A DNA stretch of 5,986 nt from Lachnospiraceae bacterium (GCA_900765975.1 CAAFTS010000102.1:1-5986), one strand, 5' to 3'; positions 1-5,806 are shown, numbered from the stretch's first letter. Translations and numbers: made by a program. Notes: generated by a model not told the origin, from the letters alone.

Positions 1-2
1 GC

Positions 3-62
3 ACAGAAACCATGAGCGATAAAATCAAGCGTATGCTCAAAAATGAAATTCAGCAGATGTGA
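3..62 (+). CDS. C-terminal end of an unidentified gene (partial)
   Basis: An open frame enters from the left edge and stops at TGA 60-62. Its last residues read MSDKIKRMLKNEIQQM. This short, charged, probably helical tail is not enough to name a family. In related elements the gene before the coupling protein is often a PcfB-like protein, but nothing here shows that. No terminator hairpin follows before the next gene, whose ribosome binding site starts about 64 bases later. The frame could also be chance, so the call is weak. Confidence 0.3.
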   Translation, partial: TETMSDKIKRMLKNEIQQM

Positions 63-84
63 CAGACTGATAAACGAAGCCGCC
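62..84 (+). repeat. Leader repeat, copy 1
   Basis: The motif ACAGACTGATAAA (62-74) recurs as ACACACTGATAAA at 1717-1729, with 12 of 13 bases identical. Weaker similarity continues for about 10 bases with a one-base gap. Each copy lies just after the stop codon of an ICE gene and upstream of a small acidic-protein gene. It may be a shared promoter or leader segment, or the border of a related insertion. Confidence 0.4.
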
Positions 85-125
85 TTGTGTTAAACTGATG
101 ATGGTACACGCCAAAACTTTTAGCC

Positions 126-132
126 AAGGAGG
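126..132 (+). promoter_or_regulatory. Ribosome binding site that decides the start of the first small gene
   Basis: AAGGAGG is a near-perfect Shine-Dalgarno sequence. It is only 2 bases from the in-frame ATG at 135 but 8 bases from the ATG at 141, so 141 is the better start. Confidence 0.75.
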
Positions 133-140
133 ACATGAAA

Positions 141-506
141 ATGCTGTACACAGAAAAAGAGAAAAATGAGATTGAGCGCGTCCGTAAAGTGTTCGAGAAA
201 CACATCCAACAAATGACTGCTTATGATTTGGTTTGGTCGGACAAGGTCGGCTATGTGTGGCTGGCAATATCTATCGACCCAGTCTATATTGATACCGGCA
301 ACTGGATAGAGTCCGCTGCTGGCCTTTGTTATGAGTGCTTGAATGATATAGCACTGGATGTTTTTGGAATGACCGGAAACGACCATGACTTCGAGGACGC
401 CGATCCGCTGGAACTGGCCGAGATTAAGCGGCGCTGGAAACCCTATATCGGCCAACTGCCGGAATATGCGTACCTTTGCGACGAACTGTTAAGCAGGAGC
501 AAATAA
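141..506 (+). CDS. Small acidic protein of unknown function (ICE cargo)
   Basis: This gene encodes 121 residues when started at ATG 141, which has ideal spacing from AAGGAGG; the longer start at 135 adds only Met-Lys. I do not recognise the family. The N-terminus is a charged helix beginning LYTEKEKNEIERVRKVFEK. A hydrophobic strand with GYVWLAIS follows, then an acidic middle (DHDFEDADPLELAE) and a C-terminal helix. There is no signal peptide, membrane segment or helix-turn-helix that I can see, so it is probably a soluble cytoplasmic protein. The plan resembles the product of 1852-2226: a TE(K/E)E start, a VFE helix, then Asp, Gly/Tyr and a Val-x-Leu strand. The two may be distant paralogues. 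The gene has its own terminator and separates the upstream ICE gene from the broken coupling-protein gene. Confidence 0.75.
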   Translation: MLYTEKEKNEIERVRKVFEKHIQQMTAYDLVWSDKVGYVWLAISIDPVYIDTGNWIESAAGLCYECLNDIALDVFGMTGNDHDFEDADPLELAEIKRRWKPYIGQLPEYAYLCDELLSRSK

Positions 507-515
507 CCCATCCGC

Positions 516-556
516 AAAAGTGTCAGGAGCTAAAATCTGCTTCTGGCACTTTTTTG
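516..556 (+). terminator. Rho-independent terminator after the first small gene
   Basis: The arm AAAGTGTCAGGAGC (517-530) pairs with GCTTCTGGCACTTT (539-552) through 12 Watson-Crick pairs and two G-U pairs. The loop is 8 bases and a run of T follows. It begins about 10 bases after the stop codon, as expected for a one-gene transcript. Confidence 0.85.
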
Positions 557-591
557 TGGCTTTTTTGTGAATTTGATTAAAAAGTCCTTGA

Positions 592-1479
592 CAATTTGTC
601 TCTGGCAAGACCGCAAAATCTATCCTTATTTCCTGCGGCGCAAGACTGGCTCCCTTTGACATTGGAGAGCTCCGGGAAATTATGAGCTATGACGAGCTGG
701 GCCTTGATACGTTGGGAGACGAAAAAACAGCCCTGTTTTTCCTGATATCCGACACGAATACTACCTACAACTTCCTCGTTGCCCTTGCCTTCTCCACCAT
801 GTTCAACATGCTCTGTGAGAGGGCCGACAACAAGTACGGCGGGCGGCTCCCCCATCATGTGCGGGTGCTGTGGGACGAGGCGGCCAACACGGGACAGGTG
901 CCGGGGCTGGAAAAAATTGTGGCCGTCATTCGTTCACGCGAAATCAGTCTGACGCTGTTTTACCAGGCCATGAGCCAGTGCAAGGCGCTTTATAAGGACA
1001 ACGCCGAGACAATCATGGGGAATATGGATTCCATCGTGTTCCTTGGAGGCCGTGAAGCCTCCACCCTGAAAGACATTTCCGAAAACTGGCTGGGAAAAGC
1101 TACCATCTCCATGCAGACAGAAAGCCGCACCCGGGGGCAGTCCGAAAGCTACGGGCAGAACATGCAGCGTCTGGGCCGGGAGCTTCTCACCACAAGCGAA
1201 ATCACCACCATGCCCGGAAATATGTGTATCTGCCAGCTCCGGGGCCTCCCGCCTTTTTACAGCCCGAAATATGACTTGAAAAAGCACCCCAGCTATAATC
1301 AGACAGCCGAGTACGACAAAAAGAAAAACGCCTTCCGCTTGGAAACCCTGTTCCGCCACCGGCCATTGAGACTAAAGCCGGAGGACGAATACACGGTTTA
1401 CGAGATAGAAGAAACAGACGCAGAGGAAGAAGCTGACATTCTCAACTTTGACGACATGGACAGTGACGACTTTGCGTAA
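592..1479 (+). pseudogene. virD4: VirD4/TraG-type coupling protein, C-terminal remnant
   Basis: The intact family is a hexameric inner-membrane ATPase that links the relaxase-DNA complex to the type IV secretion channel. Full members have about 600 residues, with N-terminal membrane helices and a Walker A motif. Here the frame opens only after TGA 589-591. Family-like sequence starts near 604 (GKTAKSILISCGARLAPFDI) and runs to TAA 1477-1479. The first ATG is at 682 and lies inside the conserved region, with no convincing ribosome binding site, so it is unlikely to be a true start. Counting from it, the Walker B segment VRVLWDEAANTGQVP lies at about residues 60-74. A VIRSREIS segment and LFYQAMSQ follow, then the family's GNMDSIVFLGG, and the protein ends in an acidic tail. 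Walker A and the membrane anchor are missing, so the product should be inactive. The left break directly follows the previous gene's terminator. Confidence 0.85.
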
Positions 1480-1503
1480 CCTCGGACCACATTGGCCCGA
1501 AGC

Positions 1504-1530
1504 GCCGCCGTTATGGGCGGCTATTTTGTT
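1504..1530 (+). terminator. GC-rich hairpin between the coupling-protein remnant and maff2
   Basis: GCCGCC (1504-1509) pairs perfectly with GGCGGC (1516-1521) across a 6-base loop, followed by the T-rich TATTTTGTT. The stem is short and the T-run is interrupted, so it is more likely an attenuator or partial terminator than a full stop. Confidence 0.5.
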
Positions 1531-1571
1531 ACCCGAAAACCGATTCAATCTAAGAAAATGGAGGAAACCAC

Positions 1572-1712
1572 ATGGAATTTTTCAACTCTGCTATCGACAT
1601 TTTAAAGGTTCTCGTTATTGCCCTGGGGGCCGGACTTGCGGTGTGGGGAGTCATCAACCTGTTAGAAGGGTACGGCTCGGACAACCCGGCGGCAAATGCT
1701 CATGTGCCATAA
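1572..1712 (+). pseudogene. Maff2-family small membrane protein, C-terminally truncated
   Basis: The frame encodes 46 residues from ATG 1572, preceded by GGAGG (1560-1564) at a 7-base spacing. The start MEFFNSAIDILKVLVIALGA and the following GLAVWGVINLLEGYGSDNP match the Maff2 family as I know it. These small integral membrane proteins sit between the coupling protein and the VirB6-like gene in Clostridia ICEs. Residues about 8-31 form the first transmembrane helix. Full-length members have roughly 70 residues and continue after the YGxDNP motif with a Gly-rich second hydrophobic helix. Here the similarity ends at about 1690-1700, and the protein finishes with ANAHVP and a stop, so the second helix is lost. 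It could still be translated, but probably as a broken remnant. The family's role in transfer is not well defined. Confidence 0.7.
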
Positions 1713-1716
1713 AGTA

Positions 1717-1740
1717 ACACACTGATAAATGCAGACAGCC
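1717..1740 (+). repeat. Leader repeat, copy 2
   Basis: ACACACTGATAAA (1717-1729) matches the copy at 62-74 in 12 of 13 positions. It lies 5 bases after the stop of truncated maff2 and about 120 bases before the second small-protein gene. A possible -10 element, TATAAAAT (1754-1761), lies further downstream without a good -35. Confidence 0.4.
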
Positions 1741-1830
1741 AACCTCTATTCCGTATAAAATGGCATATATGGCATTTCAAATATGTGGTTCAGAAGTAGA
1801 AGAAAACTGAAAACAGTATTCCACAATTTG

Positions 1831-1842
1831 AAAGGATAGAGG
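1831..1842 (+). promoter_or_regulatory. Ribosome binding site that decides the start of the second small gene
   Basis: The purine-rich AAAGGATAGAGG ends 9 bases before ATG 1852 and only 3 bases before the alternative in-frame TTG at 1846. This favours the ATG. Confidence 0.65.
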
Positions 1843-1851
1843 TAATTGAGC

Positions 1852-2226
1852 ATGGAAAAAACAGTATATATCACAGAGGAAGAACGGGAAAAGTGTCGCA
1901 AAGTGATTGATGTGTTTGAGGAACTGTACGAAATAGAGGACGAAGATATTTTGTTGGTTGATGTTGGTAGGTATGGCTTTGTTAAACTGCAATGCTATAC
2001 AGCGTCACATGGCTTTGAGGAGCTTGACACCTATACAGACAGTAACAGCTTATTTGAGGGGCTTTGGGAGGAATGGCTTAGTCTAAATGTATTTTTGCTT
2101 GCGAGAGAAATGCAGTTAGCTGATGTTCTTTATGATGATTTATTCAACAATCTTCCAAAGGAAAAACAGTCAGAGCTTACCGGGAGAAAAGACTACTTTG
2201 CAAAAAAGGCGGGTATCACTCTGTAA
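1852..2226 (+). CDS. Small acidic protein of unknown function, possible paralogue of the first
   Basis: This gene encodes 124 residues from ATG 1852; starting at TTG 1846 would add two residues with poor ribosome-binding-site spacing. I do not recognise the family. The N-terminal helix reads TEEEREKCRKVIDVFEELYE. It is followed by a strand with DVGRYGFVKLQCY, then an acidic and aromatic middle (SLFEGLWEEWLSLNVFLLA) and a short basic tail (GRKDYFAKKAGITL). There is no membrane segment or signal peptide. The order of elements and the TE(E/K)E...VFE...YG(F/Y)V.L pattern resemble the product of 141-506 over the first half. That similarity is remote and judged by eye. Many ICE cargo genes of this size are immunity, anti-restriction or regulatory accessories, but nothing here supports one of these. 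The gene has its own terminator. Confidence 0.75.
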   Translation: MEKTVYITEEEREKCRKVIDVFEELYEIEDEDILLVDVGRYGFVKLQCYTASHGFEELDTYTDSNSLFEGLWEEWLSLNVFLLAREMQLADVLYDDLFNNLPKEKQSELTGRKDYFAKKAGITL

Positions 2227-2282
2227 AATGAATTTTGCAGAAAGGAAACGCTCTATGTAGTGGATAAAAAAAGATTAGAATG

Positions 2283-2317
2283 GCTCTGTATATAATAACA
2301 TACAGGGCTTTTCTTTT
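2283..2317 (+). terminator. Rho-independent terminator after the second small gene
   Basis: GCTCTGTAT (2283-2291) pairs with ATACAGGGC (2300-2308) through 8 Watson-Crick pairs and one G-U pair. The loop is 8 bases and TTTTCTTTT follows. It lies about 57 bases beyond the stop of the second small gene. Confidence 0.85.
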
Positions 2318-2341
2318 CCGAACCAACGACCAAAAGACAAA

Positions 2342-2490
2342 CATTGTGGAAATGTGCATAACAGGCTATGGAATCATGGATAACTCTATTCACAGCACAT
2401 GGAAAAGCTAAAGTGCAGCTTTCCCACGTCCTGCAAACAGAGTTACCCACAATTCCATGATACAGTCAGTTATACACATTACGCACAATG
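2342..2490. repeat. Long imperfect palindrome with DnaA-box-like motifs
   Basis: The left arm (2342-2409) and the right arm (2417-2490) are inverted copies with scattered mismatches and small gaps, around the spacer AAAGTGC (2410-2416). The best-matched blocks are CATTGTG/CACAATG at the ends, AATGTGCATAAC/GTTATACACATT, ATAACTCT/AGAGTTA, and AAAGCT/AGCTTT at the centre. Two sites fit the DnaA-box consensus TTATNCACA exactly: TTATACACA at 2470-2478 on the plus strand and TTATGCACA on the minus strand at 2353-2361. A one-mismatch site, TTACCCACA, is at 2443-2451. The block could be a structured origin or DnaA-binding site, a MITE-like insertion, or a source of folded RNA. No target duplication is visible at its ends. 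Confidence 0.65.
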
Positions 2491-2670
2491 CCGACTACTA
2501 CGGAATCCAACTCATTTTTTCACAGAACAAGATTTGCTTTTACAGAAAGAGATTATAGGTTGGAATGGAGATACGGGAGCCTGCATAGAGCACAGTGGAA
2601 AAGTTGAAGAAACTGATTGAGGAAGAATTTGTCGGGCTTGTGTTTCTGTCTGCTGAAGATATGGAGTAAT
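2491..2670 (+). other. Stretch without an intact gene; possible gene remnant
   Basis: No frame here has both a start and a convincing ribosome binding site. One frame looks protein-like. It starts at ATG 2565 (MEIREPA), meets TAG at 2586-2588, and resumes as VEKLKKLIEEEFVGLVFLSA up to TAA 2667-2669, directly before a strong hairpin. This fits the tail of a decayed gene that once used the following terminator. The family is not recognised, and a chance open frame cannot be excluded. Confidence 0.25.
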
Positions 2671-2716
2671 AGCAAATTGGGACATAGCGGTATAACTGCT
2701 TTGTCCCAATTTGTTT
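2671..2716. terminator. Strong two-tier hairpin, probable bidirectional terminator
   Basis: AAATTGGGACA (2674-2684) pairs perfectly with TGTCCCAATTT (2702-2712), and about three more pairs, one of them a wobble, extend it outward. Inside, AGCGGT (2686-2691) pairs with ACTGCT (2695-2700) with one wobble, closing an ATA loop. The outer arms are A-rich and T-rich, so it could act in both directions. The T-run after it (TTTGTTTATT) is imperfect. It follows the possible gene remnant and would insulate helD from upstream transcription. Confidence 0.65.
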
Positions 2717-2790
2717 ATTGCTTAAATTACACGTCCGTATTAGAATTGATATGCTTGCAGAAATCAAATATCTAACATACTTCTTCCCAC

Positions 2791-2796
2791 TATAAT
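2791..2796 (+). promoter_or_regulatory. Possible -10 element of helD
   Basis: A perfect TATAAT lies in an AT-rich stretch 117 bases before the helD start. No recognisable -35 element lies 16-18 bases upstream, so this is a weak call. It would give a leader of roughly 110 bases containing the hairpin at 2839-2873. Confidence 0.3.
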
Positions 2797-2838
2797 AATA
2801 CCATACAAATTTTATAAATACAAGACTGTTTATATAAG

Positions 2839-2873
2839 CTGACACATGCTAAACTAGCCTAGCAATGTTTCAG
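2839..2873 (+). promoter_or_regulatory. Leader hairpin upstream of helD
   Basis: CTGACACATGCTA (2839-2851) pairs with TAGCAATGTTTCAG (2860-2873) through 12 base pairs with one mismatch and one bulged A, across an 8-base loop. A pyrimidine-rich stretch with several T-runs follows (2879-2894), and then the helD ribosome binding site (2895-2901). The arrangement could act as a transcription attenuator or as a structure limiting translation. No known riboswitch class is recognisable. Confidence 0.45.
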
Positions 2874-2912
2874 TAAAACTTTCTTTCATTTTTCAAGGAG
2901 GTCATAATCATT

Positions 2913-5075
2913 ATGGGGAATAATCAGACAGAAAAAGCGTTTGAAGAAAAAAGATTAGCACAAACAATCTCTTTAGCCGAGGAACAATTAAAGCAGGCAA
3001 AAGAAGCGGCAGACAAAAAGAAATCAGAAATTATCGAAGCCAAAAAAGATGTGCGTGAAAATACAGAACACGGCATTACATCACTGTACACATCAGACGG
3101 TTTCGAGGCACTTGTTGAATTAAGCCAATATATCAATCCTGTTACAGACAAAATTATAGATTATGAAGAAGAAGAACATAAAATACTTCTGTTAGAAAAG
3201 ATGATAAAATCGCCCTATTTTGCCCGAATTGATTTTAAATTTGATGATGAGGACGAATTTGAAAAAATATACATTGGACGTTCTTCTCTACGAAAAAACA
3301 GCTATCAAGAGATGTATGTTTATGATTGGAGATCGCCGATTGCCAGTGTTTTCTATCGTTTTATGACAGGCGAAGCGTTTTATGACGCTCCATGTGGACG
3401 AGTAACAGGTGAACTCAATTTGAAACGCCAATATGAAATAAAAAACGGAATACTGGAATATTTTTTTGATTCAGATGTTCAGATTGTTGATGAATTTTTA
3501 AGGCAATTACTGTCACAAAACACTACTGCTAAAATGAAAGCTATTGTTGAAACAATTCAGCATGAACAGGACGTGGTTATTAGAGATATGGAAAATGACC
3601 TGCTAATGGTACAGGGTGTAGCGGGAAGTGGAAAAACCTCTATTGCTCTCCACCGGGCTGCTTATCTTATGTATCAAGGTTTACAAACAAAGCTGTCCGC
3701 AAATAACATTATGATTATTTCCCCAAATTCTATATTTGAGCAATATATTTCAAATGTATTGCCCGAGTTGGGAGAAGATAATGTTATTTCTTCCGTGTTT
3801 GAAGATATACTTAGTGAGTTATTAAATGGCAGGAAAATTCAGTCAAGAAATGATTTTTTAGAAAACTTGATTGTCAATTCAAAATACAAGGAAATTTCAA
3901 GAAATAGTATAGAATTTAAAACGTCAAGTTTTTTTAGGGAAATTTTAGACCAATTTCTCATTGATATACCCCGCCAGTGGATAGAATTTGAAGATGTTTA
4001 TTATGAGGGAAAATGCGTTGTAAGCGGGCAAATTCTAAAAGACAAGATATTAGGAAGACCAGAAACACCATTAGGCATAAAATTAGAACAATTAGAAGAT
4101 TATATTTTAGAACAAATATTTGGAACAGGAAAAGGGCGTGGGCATAAAGAAGAAAAAAATCTAATCAAGCAGGAAATACAGAAATTTATAAAAATTGACA
4201 TTGTTGAATTATATAAAATATTATTTAGCAATGAAGCCTATTTTTATAGCCTGCTGCAAAATAGCAATCCGTCACAAAACATAAAAAATATTTGGAAATA
4301 TACTAAGGAAAATTTGGAAGCAGACAGCTTGTATTATGATGACGCAATAGCAATCGCTTATTTGTATTTAAAAATATACGGAACAAATAAATATAAAAAT
4401 ATTAAGCAGGTAGTCATTGATGAAGCACAGGACTACTACCCTCTCCAATATGAAATATTTAATTTGCTTTTTTCTAATGCCAAATTTACTATTTTAGGAG
4501 ATATGAAACAGACTCTTGCCAAAAAAGAAGATATTTCTTTCTACGAACAAATTCAAAAAATATTGAACAAGAAAAAATCTTCTCTTATTATGTTGGATAA
4601 AAGTTTCCGTTGTACGAATGAAATTTTAAATTTTAGTTTAAAGTTCATTGAACAAAGTTCACAGATAAAAAGTTTTAATCGGAATGGCGATAGCCCAAAA
4701 GTATATATTGCTGATAATTCCGAAATCTTCATTGATGAAATTGTTAAGGAAATAAAATTATGCCAAGAGAAAGGGTTTCAGTCGATATGCTTAATTTGTA
4801 AAACCGAAAAAAATTCAACCTATCTATTTAATAAAATTAAACACAAACTTGATATTCAATTAATTAAAAATGGGAGCGTATCAGATTTACAAGGCGTGTT
4901 TATCTTACCAGTATATATGTCAAAGGGATTAGAATTTGATACTGTCTTAATTTGTGATGCAGATAGCCAAAACTACCATGATGAAGATGATAAAAACCTC
5001 TTATATGTTGCCTGCACAAGAGCGCTTCACAAACTTAGCTTATTTTGTGAAAATGAGGTTAGCCCGCTGATATAG
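2913..5075 (+). CDS. helD: HelD-like RNA polymerase recycling ATPase
   Basis: HelD proteins bind RNA polymerase, push arms into its secondary and main channels, and use ATP to release stalled or DNA-bound enzyme; some members protect it from rifamycins. The 720 residues are close to the 774 of Bacillus subtilis HelD. An N-terminal charged coiled coil (about residues 5-50) matches the secondary-channel arm. The family signature IGRSSLRKNSYQEMYVYDWR and SPIASVFYRF follows at 121-150. The superfamily 1 motifs are all present: Q-motif region 214-220, Walker A GVAGSGKT 235-242, Walker B VVIDEAQD 500-507, LGDMKQTL 528-535, SFRCTNEI 564-571, VYMSKGLEFDTV 667-678 and LLYVACTRAL 696-705. The divergent helical region at about 275-490 would be the main-channel arm. 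The start has AAGGAGG (2895-2901) 11 bases upstream. The gene is visibly more AT-rich than the coupling-protein remnant, suggesting separate acquisition. I see no terminator after it. Confidence 0.93.
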   Translation: MGNNQTEKAFEEKRLAQTISLAEEQLKQAKEAADKKKSEIIEAKKDVRENTEHGITSLYTSDGFEALVELSQYINPVTDKIIDYEEEEHKILLLEKMIKSPYFARIDFKFDDEDEFEKIYIGRSSLRKNSYQEMYVYDWRSPIASVFYRFMTGEAFYDAPCGRVTGELNLKRQYEIKNGILEYFFDSDVQIVDEFLRQLLSQNTTAKMKAIVETIQHEQDVVIRDMENDLLMVQGVAGSGKTSIALHRAAYLMYQGLQTKLSANNIMIISPNSIFEQYISNVLPELGEDNVISSVFEDILSELLNGRKIQSRNDFLENLIVNSKYKEISRNSIEFKTSSFFREILDQFLIDIPRQWIEFEDVYYEGKCVVSGQILKDKILGRPETPLGIKLEQLEDYILEQIFGTGKGRGHKEEKNLIKQEIQKFIKIDIVELYKILFSNEAYFYSLLQNSNPSQNIKNIWKYTKENLEADSLYYDDAIAIAYLYLKIYGTNKYKNIKQVVIDEAQDYYPLQYEIFNLLFSNAKFTILGDMKQTLAKKEDISFYEQIQKILNKKKSSLIMLDKSFRCTNEILNFSLKFIEQSSQIKSFNRNGDSPKVYIADNSEIFIDEIVKEIKLCQEKGFQSICLICKTEKNSTYLFNKIKHKLDIQLIKNGSVSDLQGVFILPVYMSKGLEFDTVLICDADSQNYHDEDDKNLLYVACTRALHKLSLFCENEVSPLI

Positions 5076-5183
5076 ATAAATTTACAATATATTGAATTGC
5101 CTAAATGCCAAACGCAGCGTAAGTGCATATGAACAAAATGATAATAATTAGACAGACCATCTTTCTCTTTTAATGGCATTAAA

Positions 5184-5212
5184 TTGACATTACGCTCTCT
5201 ATCATATATATT
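5184..5212 (+). promoter_or_regulatory. Sigma-A type promoter of the winged-helix gene
   Basis: A perfect -35 TTGACA (5184-5189) is separated by exactly 17 bases from the -10 element TATATT (5207-5212). Transcription would start near 5219, leaving a leader of about 60 bases before ATG 5282. It is the best-formed promoter in the window. Confidence 0.75.
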
Positions 5213-5221
5213 TGTTGCTTA

Positions 5222-5239
5222 CTGTCAAAAACACGACAG
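5222..5239. promoter_or_regulatory. Candidate operator
   Basis: The inverted repeat CTGTC-N8-GACAG lies a few bases downstream of the expected transcription start, where a bound repressor would block the promoter. The half-site spacing suits a dimeric regulator. The winged-helix protein encoded next is the obvious candidate to bind it, but OmpR-type proteins usually prefer direct repeats, so another regulator is possible. Confidence 0.4.
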
Positions 5240-5265
5240 AAAAATATAGTTTAAATTCAACGGAT

Positions 5266-5273
5266 AAAAGAGG
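5266..5273 (+). promoter_or_regulatory. Ribosome binding site that decides the start of the winged-helix gene
   Basis: AAAAGAGG lies 2 bases before the in-frame ATG at 5276 and 8 bases before the ATG at 5282, so 5282 is favoured. Confidence 0.6.
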
Positions 5274-5281
5274 TAATGAAC

Positions 5282-5701
5282 ATGGGGAAATTACTACTGC
5301 TGACACTTAACGAACAAGAGGAAACAGCGATTGACAAAATCATATCGGCAATATCTGATTATATACAGATTGAACCCATGCAGATCACAACCGCTTCCGT
5401 GTTATCTTTTCCGGGACTGGAAATAAAGCAGAACCAACGCCGGGTATTTCAAGACGGGGAGGAAGTAAGCCTTACCCGCCTTGAATACAGTACCCTTGTA
5501 TATCTTGCTTCCAACCCCGGCATTGTCCTCACACGGACACAAATATTTGAAGCCGTTTGGAACATGGAAAGTGAAAGCTGCCAGTCAAGCGTTGCAAATG
5601 TGATTTACAACCTGCGGAAAAAAATAGAGCCGGACAGCCGCAAGCCCATTTACATAAAAACCGTTTTAGGTATGGGCTACAAGTTTGCTTCCGGGGAATG
5701 A
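5282..5701 (+). CDS. Receiver-less OmpR/PhoB-type winged-helix regulator
   Basis: This gene encodes 139 residues from ATG 5282; the ATG at 5276 is too close to the ribosome binding site. Residues about 46-136 form a complete OmpR/PhoB DNA-binding domain. The N-terminal strands include LEIKQNQRRVFQDGEEVSLT, followed by the LEYSTLVYLASNPG helix, LTRTQIFEAVW, the recognition helix SSVANVIYNLRKKI (102-115) and the wing strand YIKTVLGMGYKF (124-135). The phospho-acceptor receiver domain of a normal response regulator (about 120 residues) is absent. In its place is a short segment of strand, helix and strand (LLLLTLNEQEETAIDKIISA). It probably regulates without a partner kinase. Similar orphan proteins occur in Clostridia ICEs near the mobilisation genes, so control of transfer or its own promoter is plausible but inferred. 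The gene is followed by a terminator. Confidence 0.88.
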   Translation: MGKLLLLTLNEQEETAIDKIISAISDYIQIEPMQITTASVLSFPGLEIKQNQRRVFQDGEEVSLTRLEYSTLVYLASNPGIVLTRTQIFEAVWNMESESCQSSVANVIYNLRKKIEPDSRKPIYIKTVLGMGYKFASGE

Positions 5702-5714
5702 CAACAGAATAACC

Positions 5715-5732
5715 GCCGCCCGTTACAGCGGC
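5715..5732 (+). other. Small GC hairpin downstream of the winged-helix gene
   Basis: GCCGC (5715-5719) pairs with GCGGC (5728-5732) across 8 bases, 14 bases after the stop codon. It has no T-run, so it is not a terminator by itself; it may stabilise the 3' end or assist the one that follows. Confidence 0.35.
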
Positions 5733-5740
5733 ATACCATG

Positions 5741-5772
5741 ACAGGAAATCAGAAAAGGTTTCCTGTTTTTTT
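5741..5772 (+). terminator. Rho-independent terminator after the winged-helix gene
   Basis: ACAGGAAA (5741-5748) pairs perfectly with TTTCCTGT (5759-5766) across a 10-base loop and is followed by a run of seven T (5766-5772). Confidence 0.88.
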
Positions 5773-5806
5773 GCGCCAAAAACCGCGCTGATTTTCCAGC
5801 TTTGTC

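Noticed and set aside
120..455. Minus-strand open frame opposite the first small gene
   Set aside because: No ribosome binding site; the plus-strand gene has a strong one and its own terminator.
590..600. Palindrome GACAATTTGTC at the left break of the coupling-protein remnant as an attachment site
   Set aside because: It is only 11 bases, and no second copy is visible at the other break.
934..1359. Long open frame on the minus strand within the coupling-protein remnant
   Set aside because: It lies opposite a conserved protein frame, has no ribosome binding site, and its translation resembles no known protein; it is a by-product of codon bias.
1448..1717. Plus-strand open frame of 89 codons over the end of the coupling protein and maff2
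   Set aside because: It runs out of frame with both recognised genes. The Maff2 frame at 1572 has the ribosome binding site and the family sequence.
1760..1775. Direct repeat ATGGCAT-N2-ATGGCAT before the second small gene as an operator
   Set aside because: It is short, in AT-rich sequence, and without a well-defined promoter to relate it to.
2399..2620. Plus-strand open frame crossing the long palindrome
   Set aside because: Its first half is the palindrome arm, it has no ribosome binding site, and its composition is not protein-like.
2540..2845. Minus-strand open frame of 101 codons upstream of helD
   Set aside because: It reads through the strong hairpin at 2671-2716 and AT-rich leader sequence, with no ribosome binding site.
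2913..5075. Annotation as a general UvrD/PcrA DNA helicase
   Set aside because: The IGRSSLRKNSYQEMYVYDWR signature, the N-terminal coiled coil and the divergent middle arm are specific to HelD.
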